Below are positions 7,416 to 15,507 of a DNA stretch of 64,000 nt, piece by piece (position 1 is the stretch's first letter; each line of letters opens with the position of its first letter). Location of the stretch: assembly GCF_009905255.1 (NCBI RefSeq), contig NZ_CP047602.1:806001-870000 (forward strand), in the 5' to 3' direction. The translations under genes and the position numbers were made by a program. Source of the DNA: Thermoanaerobacterium aotearoense (lineage in GTDB: Bacteria; Bacillota; Thermoanaerobacteria; Thermoanaerobacterales; Thermoanaerobacteraceae). The notes below the pieces were generated by a model, which saw only the letters and a list, made by a program, of their open reading frames with translations, did not search any database and was not told the DNA's origin.

Positions 7416-7952
7416 ATGACGCTAAATGAAACGTCAAGAATATTATCTATTATAGCAGCCGCATATCCACGCTTTCAGGTTGATAGGGCCGGGTTGACGT
7501 TACAGGTATGGCACGAGATGCTCGGAGATTTAGATTATAGAATTGTGCAAATGGCGGTACAAAAACTTATACTTGAAAATCCATTTCCACCTGCGATTGC
7601 AGATGTGAGGAAACAAGCAGCTGAAATATCGACACCCAAAGAAGAACAGCTGGATCCTGCCGAAGCATGGGGAGAAGTTGAAAAAGCAATACGCTATTTT
7701 GGCTCATATCGGGAAGAAGAGGCATTAGCAAGCATGAGCCCGGCTGTAGCAAAGGTCGCAAAATATATGGGGTGGCGTGAGATATGCCTTAGTGAAGAAC
7801 CGGGAGTTGTGAGAGGGCAATTTCTCAAAATGTTTAGCCAGGTCCAGGAACGGGAGAAAAAAGAAGCATTGCTACCAGAGAAGCTTAAAAACGATATAGC
7901 AATGCTTGCAAATAAGCATGATTTTAAGCTTATAGAGGGAGGCAAGAAATAA
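7416..7952 (+). CDS. Replicative helicase loader/inhibitor (SPP1 G39P-like)
   Basis: 178 residues. The N-terminal 70 residues match the G39P pattern: 'ILSIIAAAYPRFQ', then 'VWHEMLGDLDYRIVQMAV' and 'PFPPAIADVRKQA'. G39P delivers the hexameric helicase to the initiator at the origin. The C-terminal half is variable and charged. It starts 2 bases after the initiator stop. No phage helicase is present nearby, so the host DnaB (DnaC in Bacillus terms) is probably used. Confidence 0.75.
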   Translation: MTLNETSRILSIIAAAYPRFQVDRAGLTLQVWHEMLGDLDYRIVQMAVQKLILENPFPPAIADVRKQAAEISTPKEEQLDPAEAWGEVEKAIRYFGSYREEEALASMSPAVAKVAKYMGWREICLSEEPGVVRGQFLKMFSQVQEREKKEALLPEKLKNDIAMLANKHDFKLIEGGKK

Positions 7953-7953
7953 C

Positions 7954-8154
7954 ATGAAGGTTGAATTTGAGATGAATCTGAAAAACGGAGATGGCTCTGA
8001 CAAGAAAAGAAAGAGGGAAATAATGCGAGGCAAGGGTGAACTTATAAAAGAATACAAACATTTTTACTTAGTGCAGAAAAAGGGATATAGGACATGCATA
8101 AATAAAGCGGATATTGTGTGCGGACAGGCAAAAATAAAGTTTTTGGAGGTGTGA
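7954..8154 (+). CDS. Small basic protein, unknown
   Basis: 66 residues, many Lys and Arg, probably beta-rich in its C-terminal half ('EYKHFYLVQKKGYRTCINKADI'-type pattern). Starts one base after the loader gene, within the replication operon. No family recognised. Confidence 0.5.
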   Translation: MKVEFEMNLKNGDGSDKKRKREIMRGKGELIKEYKHFYLVQKKGYRTCINKADIVCGQAKIKFLEV

Positions 8155-8157
8155 GAA

Positions 8158-8559
8158 ATGCGAGAAATAAAATTTCGTGTTTGGGACAAAAGACGGAAAA
8201 TGTGGCTAGGCGATACTGAAGTATGTATGTATGGTGATGGAAGCATATATGTGCTTGGTGATGGTTGGCAGGATATAACAAACGATGATAATTACGAGAT
8301 AGTGAGATATACAGGACTTAAAGACAAGACGAAAAAGGAGATTTATGAAAGAGATATATTACGCTGCAAAATATGGAATCCAATGTCGTGCGAGCGTGAT
8401 TGTGTATTAGAAGTAGTAGTAATTTGGGACCAATCTGTTGGTAGTTGGGAGTTCAAAGATATAAGACGCAAATTTGCCAATGTTTCATGGATTTTTATAG
8501 ATGACGTTGAAATAATTGGAAATATTTATCAAAATCCAGAATTGTTAAAGGAGGAATAG
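8158..8559 (+). CDS. YopX family protein
   Basis: 133 residues. The start 'REIKFRVWDKRRKMWL', the centre 'RYTGLKDKTKKEIYERDIL' and the end 'VEIIGNIYQNPELL' are the signature of the YopX family (PF09643), small beta-rich proteins common in Gram-positive phages. The exact role is not known. TTGGAGGTG lies just upstream. Part of the replication/accessory operon. Confidence 0.88.
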   Translation: MREIKFRVWDKRRKMWLGDTEVCMYGDGSIYVLGDGWQDITNDDNYEIVRYTGLKDKTKKEIYERDILRCKIWNPMSCERDCVLEVVVIWDQSVGSWEFKDIRRKFANVSWIFIDDVEIIGNIYQNPELLKEE

Positions 8560-8562
8560 ATA

Positions 8563-8763
8563 ATGCCTCGAATAAATTGGGAATCTCCAGAAATAAAAGT
8601 AGCACTTGAAAAGACAAGAGCAGCATACGAACAAGCACCATACCGGGAAAAACATCGTGCTGTGGAGAAAGAATTTGTGAAATATACAGGCATTTGGGCA
8701 GCATTTCATACAATACGAGAACATGCGAAGAAAAAAGGAATATGGATAGGAGGTAAAAAATAA
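8563..8763 (+). CDS. Small helical protein, unknown
   Basis: 66 residues, basic and helical, no recognised family. AAGGAGG precedes the start closely, 4 bases after the YopX stop. Its stop overlaps the start of the next gene (TAATG). Confidence 0.5.
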   Translation: MPRINWESPEIKVALEKTRAAYEQAPYREKHRAVEKEFVKYTGIWAAFHTIREHAKKKGIWIGGKK

Positions 8764-8951
8764 TGAGAATGATGGATTATGATACTTTTCAAACAGAAGA
8801 GATGATTTGCCCTTATTGTGGATATGCGAATCCAGACTCTTTTGAATTTGGAGACAATGAAGGAGAAAGAGAATGCGAAAACTGCGGGAAAATGTTTGAG
8901 TATACAAGAGAGATAGAAATAAGATATACGACCACAAAAAGGGGGACTTAA
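8763..8951 (+). CDS. Small zinc-ribbon protein
   Basis: 62 residues with two CxxC knuckles, 'CPYCGYANPD' near residue 16 and 'CENCGKMF' near 39, spaced as in a zinc ribbon. Such phage proteins are probably nucleic-acid binding; no specific function can be assigned. Confidence 0.6.
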   Translation: MRMMDYDTFQTEEMICPYCGYANPDSFEFGDNEGERECENCGKMFEYTREIEIRYTTTKRGT

Positions 8952-8953
8952 GA

Positions 8954-9457
8954 ATGTATGAATGTGAGGTACGGGAGAATTGCAAAACATATGTGCAAGG
9001 CGAATGCTGGATATGTGAGAATTATAGTTTATATTGGCCAGAAGACAAAAGAATCTTATGCAAGAGACAAATACAAGAGCGAGAGGAAAGGAAGCTGAAG
9101 AGAAAAATGAAAAAAGAGAATGAAGCAAGCAAGCGAGGGAAAAGAGCAAAACGTAAAGGCTGGGAAGGTGAAAATGAAGTAGTGAAGCTTTTACAAAAGT
9201 ATGGAATTGAAGCAGAAAGAGTGCCATTAAGCGGAGCATTGAAAAGTACAAAATACAGTTGCGATGTAGTTGCAAATATAAACGGAGAAAAAAGAATAGA
9301 AGTGAAAAGAAGAAAAACAGGATTGACAAGCATATACAACTGGCTAAATGAGGACGAGAACAGCAATCTCTTGATGATGAGACAGGACAACAAAGATTGG
9401 CTTGTATGCATGACATTTGAAGAATTCTTAAATTTGATAAGTAAGGAGGTATCTTAA
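8954..9457 (+). CDS. Hjc-like Holliday junction resolvase (PD-(D/E)XK)
   Basis: 167 residues. The N-terminal 35 residues are Cys-rich (five Cys, perhaps a metal site). A basic helix with 'KRGKRAKRKGWEGENEVVKLL' follows, and then the nuclease core: Glu in GWEGENE, 'VPLSGALKST', a DVV motif and 'RIEVKRRK' (E-x-K). This order matches archaeal Hjc and related phage resolvases. It would resolve branched recombination or replication intermediates before packaging, replacing RusA used by other phages. The one unusual point is the Cys-rich N-terminal addition. Confidence 0.75.
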   Translation: MYECEVRENCKTYVQGECWICENYSLYWPEDKRILCKRQIQEREERKLKRKMKKENEASKRGKRAKRKGWEGENEVVKLLQKYGIEAERVPLSGALKSTKYSCDVVANINGEKRIEVKRRKTGLTSIYNWLNEDENSNLLMMRQDNKDWLVCMTFEEFLNLISKEVS

Positions 9458-9636
9458 TGGAGAAGATTGAATTTTTAGCTACTTTACCACAAATACAAAG
9501 TGCAATCAAAATAGGCGGTGATGGTGCAAGCAGAATACAATTTGATGTGCCAACAACAGAAATAGCAAATGTAGTAAAACTTGTTACTGCAACAGGCAAA
9601 TTAGTAAAAGTAGCAGTTGAAGTACAAGAGGGGTAG
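9457..9636 (+). CDS. 59-residue hypothetical protein
   Basis: ATG at 9457 overlaps the resolvase stop (TTAATG), with GTAAGGAGG ideally placed upstream and stop TAG at 9634-9636. The product begins 'MEKIEFLATLPQIQSAIKIG' and is beta-rich. Small proteins of this type sit before the late regulator in many Clostridia phages; function unknown. Confidence 0.6.
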   Translation: MEKIEFLATLPQIQSAIKIGGDGASRIQFDVPTTEIANVVKLVTATGKLVKVAVEVQEG

Positions 9637-9673
9637 CTAAAGCTATCCCTGACTCTGTTTAGGAGGGGAGAGC

Positions 9674-10165
9674 ATGAGATTAGAGCCGGGATGGGCAGTT
9701 AAAACATTAGAACATTATCTATATAATTATTATGATGAAATCAGAAAACTGCATAATATAAAGAAAAATATTATAGAAGCATCACCTTCTCAATTTCAAG
9801 AAGCTGGTGGCGGTGGAATAAATCATATGTCAAATCCTACTGAATTAAAAGGAATTAAACTTGCATCAAACAAAGACATCATAGAAAAAGAAAAGTGGTT
9901 GAAGGTTGTAAAAGATGTTATTAAAAATGCTGAAATTCATGATAAACTCTCTGGAACAAAATATTTCATGTTGATAAATAAGAAATATTTTGATGAGTTG
10001 TGCGAGGATCAGATATGTGAAGAATTGCATATAGAACGTGCAACATATTACGTTTGGAAAAGGGAAATATTAATGATGGGTATAAATTTAGCCACTGCAA
10101 TAGGGCTTATTAAATATGATGATTTTTTAAAAAAGTCTAAGACTGACAAAATAAAGGCAGGATGA
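9674..10165 (+). CDS. ArpU/RinA-like late transcription regulator
   Basis: 163 residues. The C-terminal half resembles sigma-70 region 4: 'KYFDELCEDQICEELHIERATYYVWKRE' is an HTH with the ArpU/RinA pattern. The N-terminus is helical with a Gly-rich break near residue 50. In Gram-positive phages these proteins activate packaging, morphogenesis and lysis genes, and the gene sits exactly at the early/late boundary. AGGAGGGGA precedes the start. Followed by a terminator at 10214. Confidence 0.75.
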   Translation: MRLEPGWAVKTLEHYLYNYYDEIRKLHNIKKNIIEASPSQFQEAGGGGINHMSNPTELKGIKLASNKDIIEKEKWLKVVKDVIKNAEIHDKLSGTKYFMLINKKYFDELCEDQICEELHIERATYYVWKREILMMGINLATAIGLIKYDDFLKKSKTDKIKAG

Positions 10166-10213
10166 TATAATGCATAATAGAACAATAGATAAATATTTGA
10201 AAAACAAAAGACA

Positions 10214-10248
10214 AAGCTCAGGTGTCCCCTTCCTGGGCTTAAATTTTT
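10214..10248 (+). terminator. Intrinsic terminator at the end of the early operon
   Basis: AAGCTCAGG pairs with CCTGGGCTT (one G-T wobble), 9-base loop, followed by AAATTTTT. It separates early genes from the accessory cassette and the late operon. Confidence 0.75.
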
Positions 10249-10319
10249 ACTAAAAAAAGAAGGATTTTAGCAAGAAATGTAGAATATTATGGTAAAAATA
10301 AAAAAGGGGAAGGAATATT

Positions 10320-11225
10320 GTGGAAGATGCAAAAGAAAATCAATTTAAGCAAAATATAATATTTAAAATGGAAGGTAGTGCTTTTCAAAGTGGATATGAT
10401 TTATATAATGCTTTGTTGGGATTAAAAAGCTTTCAGGATATTCTAGATAAAGCATACCTTACTATAGTAAATAAGGAAAGAATAACCAAAACTGATAGAC
10501 AAATTTATAAAGTCAAAGCAAATAGCATATATGAAGGCTCGTTTATAGCAGATTTATCTATACTTGCTTGTGGAGCGGTTCAAATTGCAATGCCAATAGT
10601 TGAGACCTACTCGCCTTCTTTATTGTGGGAAATAACTAAAAATGGTTTCGAATACTTAAAAATTATATTAGAAGCAAGAAAGGATAACAAAGCGATATCT
10701 TTAAAGCAGGAAAACGGAAGTGGAAATATGATTTTATCTATCGGAAATAATAATGCGCCTATTTATATAATAGATCCAAGTACATATAAGTTTTCAAATA
10801 GAGCATTTCCTGATATTGCAAGTTTAGCTTCATGTGTGGATGGTGAAAATATAAGTAATATTACTATTGAGGGAAAAGAAGATAAAAAGATTATTAACAT
10901 TGGTCAAGAAGAAAGAAAAATTTTTAATTTAGAACCTATATTAGATGAGGAACCTTTTAACTTTATTGGGGAAATATTCAGAATTGACACACATTTACAA
11001 AGTGGTAAACTTACAATAATATCATGTGATGATAATAATTTAAATGGTTATGAATTTAACTTTGAATTATTAGATGATAGTGGTAATCTATTAAGGAAAT
11101 GTTGTGCATTGATAAATAGGGAAGCAGAATTTATCGCTCTAAGGAAAATCCAATATAATCCAATTACTCTTAAAGATGAAATAAAAAGCTTGAAAATTTA
11201 TTCAGCAAATGAAATTAATAAATAG
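10320..11225 (+). CDS. Hypothetical protein (phage accessory cassette)
   Basis: 301 residues from a GTG start, with AAAAGGGGAAGGA upstream. The N-terminal 100 residues are mixed ('SGYDLYNALLGLKSFQDILD', then 'YEGSFIADLSILACG'), with a hydrophobic stretch around residues 79-95 that could be buried or membrane-associated. The C-terminal half is beta-rich. I do not recognise the family with certainty; similar-looking proteins occur as phage accessory genes. It sits alone with the next gene between the early terminator and the packaging module, a place where phages carry cargo. Confidence 0.55.
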   Translation: MEDAKENQFKQNIIFKMEGSAFQSGYDLYNALLGLKSFQDILDKAYLTIVNKERITKTDRQIYKVKANSIYEGSFIADLSILACGAVQIAMPIVETYSPSLLWEITKNGFEYLKIILEARKDNKAISLKQENGSGNMILSIGNNNAPIYIIDPSTYKFSNRAFPDIASLASCVDGENISNITIEGKEDKKIINIGQEERKIFNLEPILDEEPFNFIGEIFRIDTHLQSGKLTIISCDDNNLNGYEFNFELLDDSGNLLRKCCALINREAEFIALRKIQYNPITLKDEIKSLKIYSANEINK

Positions 11226-11302
11226 TGATTTAAAAAGATTTAATTAGATATTTTTTAAGTAATCTTGATAAAAGTAGTGATGAGAAAGGGAGACAGAAGA
11301 AA

Positions 11303-11794
11303 ATGGTAGAAGGATTAATTGGAACTTTAGTAGGAGGTATATTGTCTTGGATTGGTTCTTATTTTTCTCTTCGTGAAGAATTTATAAATCAAAAAAAGTT
11401 AAATAAACGTGAAGAAATAAAGAAAGAAAAATCAGCTTTTTTAGTATTGAAGGATGAATTGGAAGAGAATAAAATAGTTATTCGAGGTTATATAAATTTT
11501 ATGGATTCTAATAACAAGTTGTATATAGATTTTAGAAATGATAATATAAACCAAGTAAGAGATCAGGCGTGGAAACAAGTGAGAGAAAGAATTTTTTTAT
11601 GTGATGATGGAATTACTGGGGAAATAAGTAAATTTTATAAAGTTATATATGGGATGGAAAACGCAGATATGATGAGGAAAGAAGATGTTGATATTATGTA
11701 TAATGAATGTAAGAAATTAATGAATGAAATTGTAGAACATGTGAAGAAACTAGAAGGGGAATTAGACCGACGTAAGTTTGTAAAGTTTTTCTGA
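11303..11794 (+). CDS. Membrane-anchored coiled-coil protein, unknown (accessory cassette)
   Basis: 163 residues. One N-terminal hydrophobic segment with Gly spacing (about residues 4-22, 'GLIGTLVGGILSWIGSYF') is followed by a long charged helix and a helical C-terminal domain. The topology is one membrane anchor with a cytoplasmic body. GAAAGGGAGACAG lies upstream. Pairing of an unknown soluble protein with a membrane-anchored partner would suit a superinfection-exclusion or abortive-infection cassette (inference). Confidence 0.55.
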   Translation: MVEGLIGTLVGGILSWIGSYFSLREEFINQKKLNKREEIKKEKSAFLVLKDELEENKIVIRGYINFMDSNNKLYIDFRNDNINQVRDQAWKQVRERIFLCDDGITGEISKFYKVIYGMENADMMRKEDVDIMYNECKKLMNEIVEHVKKLEGELDRRKFVKFF

Positions 11795-11845
11795 TTATAG
11801 AGCTTCAACTAGTTCTTTTTTTCATGTAATAAAGTTGGTGGCAAT

Positions 11846-12208
11846 ATGAAGCCTTGGGCAGAGAAGTTTTATAAATCAAGAGCTTGGCAAGAAGTTCGCC
11901 AGGCTTATTTTATTTATAGACATGGGATATGCGAGAGATGCGGAAGACCTGGGGAGATAGTTCACCACAAAGAATATCTTACGCCATTGAATATAAACGA
12001 TCCTAATATAACTTTGAGTTTTGATAATCTTGAATTGCTATGCCTTGATTGCCACAACAAAGAACATAGCAAACAAGACAGTGTGAAAGATGGCTTGATG
12101 TTCGATGATGATGGCAACCTGATACAATCCCCCCCGGGTCTTGAAAATAGCGGATTGTTTAGGGACCGGCGGGCGGCCTTTCGAAAACCTCGGAACAGGC
12201 TCACATGA
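11846..12208 (+). CDS. HNH endonuclease (packaging module)
   Basis: 120 residues. 'FYKSRAWQEVRQAYF' start; zinc-binding CERC near residue 31 and CLDCHNKEH near 72; 'VHHKEYLTP' supplies the first catalytic His pair. This small HNH class lies next to terS/terL in HK97-type phages and is needed with terminase for cos cleavage in several of them. The C-terminal 30 residues, after 'SPPG', are encoded by an unusually GC-rich stretch that may overlap the cos site. Confidence 0.88.
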   Translation: MKPWAEKFYKSRAWQEVRQAYFIYRHGICERCGRPGEIVHHKEYLTPLNINDPNITLSFDNLELLCLDCHNKEHSKQDSVKDGLMFDDDGNLIQSPPGLENSGLFRDRRAAFRKPRNRLT

Positions 12209-12215
12209 CCGGTGT
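12126..12215. other. Candidate cos site (GC-rich island)
   Basis: This short stretch is far richer in G and C than anything nearby: a seven-C run followed by GGG at about 12129, GGGACCGGCGGGCGGCC near 12161-12177 and ACCGGT near 12208. It lies between the HNH core and terS, where cohesive-end sites of HNH-using phages are found. Inference from composition and place; no cleavage position can be given. Confidence 0.4.
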
Positions 12216-12235
12216 GGTATTTTGAGGTGATTTGC

Positions 12236-12589
12236 ATGGAATTATCAAAAGATGAGCGAATTAAAAAAGAAATAAAAAGACTTAAAAAACTTTACAAAAA
12301 TTTACCTAAAGATAAATTGAGTGCCGTGACCTCACTTATTCAAAACGCAGCATTCATGTCGGTTACACTTGAGGATTTACAAAAAGCAATAAATGAGAAT
12401 GGCTGTATTAGCACTTATCAGAACGGAGAAAACCAATGGGGCACTAAAAAAAGTCCTGAGGCGGATGTATATAACACAATGATAAAAAACTATTCGGCAA
12501 TAATTAAGCAATTGACAGATATGCTGCCAAAAGAAGAACAATCATCTGTTAAAGATGAATTGATAGACTTCATTAAAGCTGCGAAGTGA
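12236..12589 (+). CDS. terS: Terminase small subunit (P27 family)
   Basis: 117 residues, helical. Typical P27 features are the conserved centre 'LIQNAAFMSVTLEDLQKAI' and the end 'YSAIIKQLTDMLP'. TerS recognises the packaging site and loads TerL. The start at 12236 has GAGGTGAT at 6 bases; an upstream in-frame start at 12212 has none. It lies 6 bases before terL. Confidence 0.82.
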   Translation: MELSKDERIKKEIKRLKKLYKNLPKDKLSAVTSLIQNAAFMSVTLEDLQKAINENGCISTYQNGENQWGTKKSPEADVYNTMIKNYSAIIKQLTDMLPKEEQSSVKDELIDFIKAAK

Positions 12590-12595
12590 TAGGCT

Positions 12596-14239
12596 ATGAA
12601 TTGGATATTGAGATATTGGGAGGAAATAGAAAGTGGCAACATAATCGTATCAAACAAGGTCCATAAAATTTATAAGCGACTTGTAGATGAGATAAATAAT
12701 CCAAAGGGCGATTGGATCTTTGACGAAGAAAGATCAGAGAGACCTATTCAGTTTATAGAGACATTTTGTAGACAGTCAAAAGGCGAATGGATAGGCAGGC
12801 CTGTTCAATTGCAACTATTCCAGAAGGCATATATATCCGCTCTTTTTGGATTTGTACACAAAGAAACAGGCATAAGGCGTTTCAAAGAGACGCTTTTTTT
12901 AGTTGCTCGTAAAAATGGTAAGTCAACAATGCTTTCAGGAATAGCATTATATATGCTGGTTGCAGATGGCGAAGGTGGCGCAGAAGTTTACAGCGTTGCT
13001 ACCAAGAAGGATCAGGCCAGAATAGTATTTACTGAAGCCGTCAATATGGTTAAACAATCGCCGGCATTAAGTAAGCATATACACAAGAGAAAATCTGATA
13101 TGTATATGCCGCTGACATTTAGCAAGATGGAACCATTGGCGAGTGATAGTAACAGTCTTGATGGTTTAAATAGCCATTGTGTTATCATAGACGAGTTACA
13201 TGCTATTAAAGACAGGAATTTGTATGAGGTAATGAAGCAGTCGATGAGCGCAAGGCGTCAGCCACTTTTAGTAATGATAACGACAAGCGGAACAGTTAGA
13301 GAGTGTATATACGATGATATATATGACTACGCCTGCAAAGTTACTGACGGAGTGATTGAGGATGATAGATTTTTACCTGTATTGTACGAACTCGACAGCA
13401 GAGATGAGTGGACCGATTGGCGGATGTGGCAAAAGGCTAATCCGGGGTTAGGAACTATAAAGAAAGTTGAAGATCTAACTGAAAAAGTAGAAAGAGCAAA
13501 AGCTAATCCAAAAGATCTTCCAGGTGTGCTTTGCAAAGATTTCAATATCCGAGATACGGTCGCAGGTATGTGGCTTACATTTGAGGACATAAACAACGAA
13601 GAAACATTTGATATAGAAGAATTCAAAGACTCTTATGCGGTAGGCGGTGCAGATTTGTCAAGTACAACAGACTTGACATGCGCAACGCTTATTTTTATGA
13701 AACCGGACAGTAAGAAGAAGTATGTATTGCAGCAATATTTTTTACCTGAGGATCTTTTAGAAAAGAGAGTTGTGGAAGACAAAATTCCTTATGACAAATG
13801 GCGAGACAGAGGTTTGCTGACGACAACTCCAGGGAACAAGGTGGACTATCATTACGTTACTGATTGGTTTGTGAAGATGTTCAGAGAATATGGCATAAGG
13901 CCTCTTTGGATTGGCTATGATCCTTGGAATTCGCAGTATTGGATTCAGGAGATGAATGATGCTGGGTTTGACATGGTTGAAGTTAGACAAGGATACAAGA
14001 CCTTAAGCCAGCCGATGAAGGAATTAGAAGCAGATCTTAAAGCACACATGATTAACTACAACAACAATCCAATCCTAAAGTGGTGCCTTACTAATACATC
14101 TGTGAAAGTGGATGAGAATGGGAATATAAGACCGGTCAAAGGCCAAAACCAAAGACAAAGAATTGACGGCGCAGTAAGTTTGTTAATCGCTTATGTGATA
14201 TTGCAGCAAAAACTTAACGATTATCTGGCCTTGATTTGA
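12596..14239 (+). CDS. terL: Terminase large subunit (HK97 type)
   Basis: 547 residues, a full-length packaging ATPase-nuclease. The ATPase part has a Walker A-like 'LVARKNGKST' near residue 103-112, Walker B 'CVIIDELHA' near 196-204 and a coupling 'MITTSGT' near 227. The nuclease part has acidic residues in 'GGADLSSTTDLTC' (about 350), 'WIGYDPWNSQYW' (about 440) and the end 'QRIDGAVSLLIAY'. It cuts concatemers and pumps DNA through the portal. The neighbours in both directions confirm the assignment. Confidence 0.95.
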   Translation: MNWILRYWEEIESGNIIVSNKVHKIYKRLVDEINNPKGDWIFDEERSERPIQFIETFCRQSKGEWIGRPVQLQLFQKAYISALFGFVHKETGIRRFKETLFLVARKNGKSTMLSGIALYMLVADGEGGAEVYSVATKKDQARIVFTEAVNMVKQSPALSKHIHKRKSDMYMPLTFSKMEPLASDSNSLDGLNSHCVIIDELHAIKDRNLYEVMKQSMSARRQPLLVMITTSGTVRECIYDDIYDYACKVTDGVIEDDRFLPVLYELDSRDEWTDWRMWQKANPGLGTIKKVEDLTEKVERAKANPKDLPGVLCKDFNIRDTVAGMWLTFEDINNEETFDIEEFKDSYAVGGADLSSTTDLTCATLIFMKPDSKKKYVLQQYFLPEDLLEKRVVEDKIPYDKWRDRGLLTTTPGNKVDYHYVTDWFVKMFREYGIRPLWIGYDPWNSQYWIQEMNDAGFDMVEVRQGYKTLSQPMKELEADLKAHMINYNNNPILKWCLTNTSVKVDENGNIRPVKGQNQRQRIDGAVSLLIAYVILQQKLNDYLALI

Positions 14240-14253
14240 AAGGTGGTGAGAGT

Positions 14254-15507
14254 TTGCAAAAGAAACAAAAGCGAAGTTTATTCAGCATGATATTTGGCGG
14301 CCATAAACAAGAACAACCAACAGGCGAATATACACAGCTTAGATTGCTTAACGGTTGGCTTCCCGTATTTACTCCGTTCGGACAAAATGCGTATGCTTCG
14401 GATACGGTCCGAGCAGCGATAGACGCAATTGCTCGGAATGGTGCAAAGCTAACTCCAAAACACATACGCCGAGCAAACGGGCAGATAACGCCGATTCATG
14501 ACAACATAGAAGATTTGTTAAGAGTACAGCCTAATCCGTATATGAATGCATACGCCTTTTATTACAAGATAATTACACAGTTGTATTTGCAGAATAACGC
14601 CTTTGTATTTATTGACTTTGACAATACAGGGAATGTTAGAGGGTTTTATCCTATAAATCCTATCTATTTAGACTTGATAGAATACAATGGCGAAGTGTAT
14701 GCAAAGTTTTTATTCCTTTCAGGTGATGTTATAGTATTGCCTTATACGGACTTGATACATTTAAGGCGGTTCTACAATGACCACGATTTCTATGGCCAGC
14801 CTAATGATATGGCGATAATGCAGACGCTTGATGTGCTTAACACAATTAATCAAGGCATAGAGAATGCGATAAAATCAAGTGCGATGTTACGTGGTATCTT
14901 AAAATTTACACAAGCAATGTTAAAAGACACTGATATAAAGGCGCAAAAAGATAAGTTTGTAGCAGACTATATGAATATCACAAACAATGGTGGAATTGCA
15001 GCACTTGATGCCAAAGCTGATTATATCCCATTAGATAATGACCCAAAGATTATTAATGGGCCTCAAATGGATCTTATTGAACAGAAAATTTACAAGTATT
15101 ATGGTGTTTCAAAGGAGATAATCATGAGTAATTATAATGAGGACCAGTGGAATGCCTTCTATGAAAGCACAATAGAGCCTTTAGCGGTGCAAATGAGCCT
15201 TGAGTTTACGAATAAGATATTCACCGAGCGTGAGAAAGGCTTTGGGAATGAGATAATTTTTGAATCTAACAGGTTGCAATATGCTTCAAATACAACAAAG
15301 ACAACTTTAATTCAGCAGTTAATGCCTCTTGGAATATTAACAGTGAATGAAGCAAGGGAAATTCTTAACATGGCACCAGTTGAAGGCGGAGATGTAAGAT
15401 TACAGAGCCTTAATTTTGTTAACGCAATGAAAGCTGACGATTATCAAGGGGTAGGAGGAGGTGATAACAATGCCGGCAATACCGTATCGCAAAACACCAA
15501 CCAGTGA
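14254..15507 (+). CDS. Phage portal protein (HK97 family)
   Basis: 417 residues. Portal hallmarks are 'VRAAIDAIARNGAKLTPKHI', 'LLRVQPNPYMNAYAFYYKI', 'LYLQNNAFVFIDFD' and the clip/wing part 'YGVSKEIIMSNYNEDQWNAFYESTI'. It forms the dodecameric ring for DNA entry. A TTG at 14254 is preferred because GGTGGTGAG lies 5 bases upstream; the longer start at 14236 lies before that site. Its 3' end overlaps the protease start by 38 bases. Confidence 0.92.
   Translation: MQKKQKRSLFSMIFGGHKQEQPTGEYTQLRLLNGWLPVFTPFGQNAYASDTVRAAIDAIARNGAKLTPKHIRRANGQITPIHDNIEDLLRVQPNPYMNAYAFYYKIITQLYLQNNAFVFIDFDNTGNVRGFYPINPIYLDLIEYNGEVYAKFLFLSGDVIVLPYTDLIHLRRFYNDHDFYGQPNDMAIMQTLDVLNTINQGIENAIKSSAMLRGILKFTQAMLKDTDIKAQKDKFVADYMNITNNGGIAALDAKADYIPLDNDPKIINGPQMDLIEQKIYKYYGVSKEIIMSNYNEDQWNAFYESTIEPLAVQMSLEFTNKIFTEREKGFGNEIIFESNRLQYASNTTKTTLIQQLMPLGILTVNEAREILNMAPVEGGDVRLQSLNFVNAMKADDYQGVGGGDNNAGNTVSQNTNQ

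Noticed and set aside
8706..9599. Long leftward open frame (297 codons) across the resolvase region
   Set aside because: Opposite to three genes with good ribosome sites and recognisable products; its translation is a low-complexity Ser/Phe/Leu shadow of Lys/Glu-rich genes.
10170..10253. A 27-codon open frame after the late regulator gene
   Set aside because: It runs through the terminator hairpin at 10214-10248 and its codons are those of the stem; only a marginal AGGATGAT precedes it.
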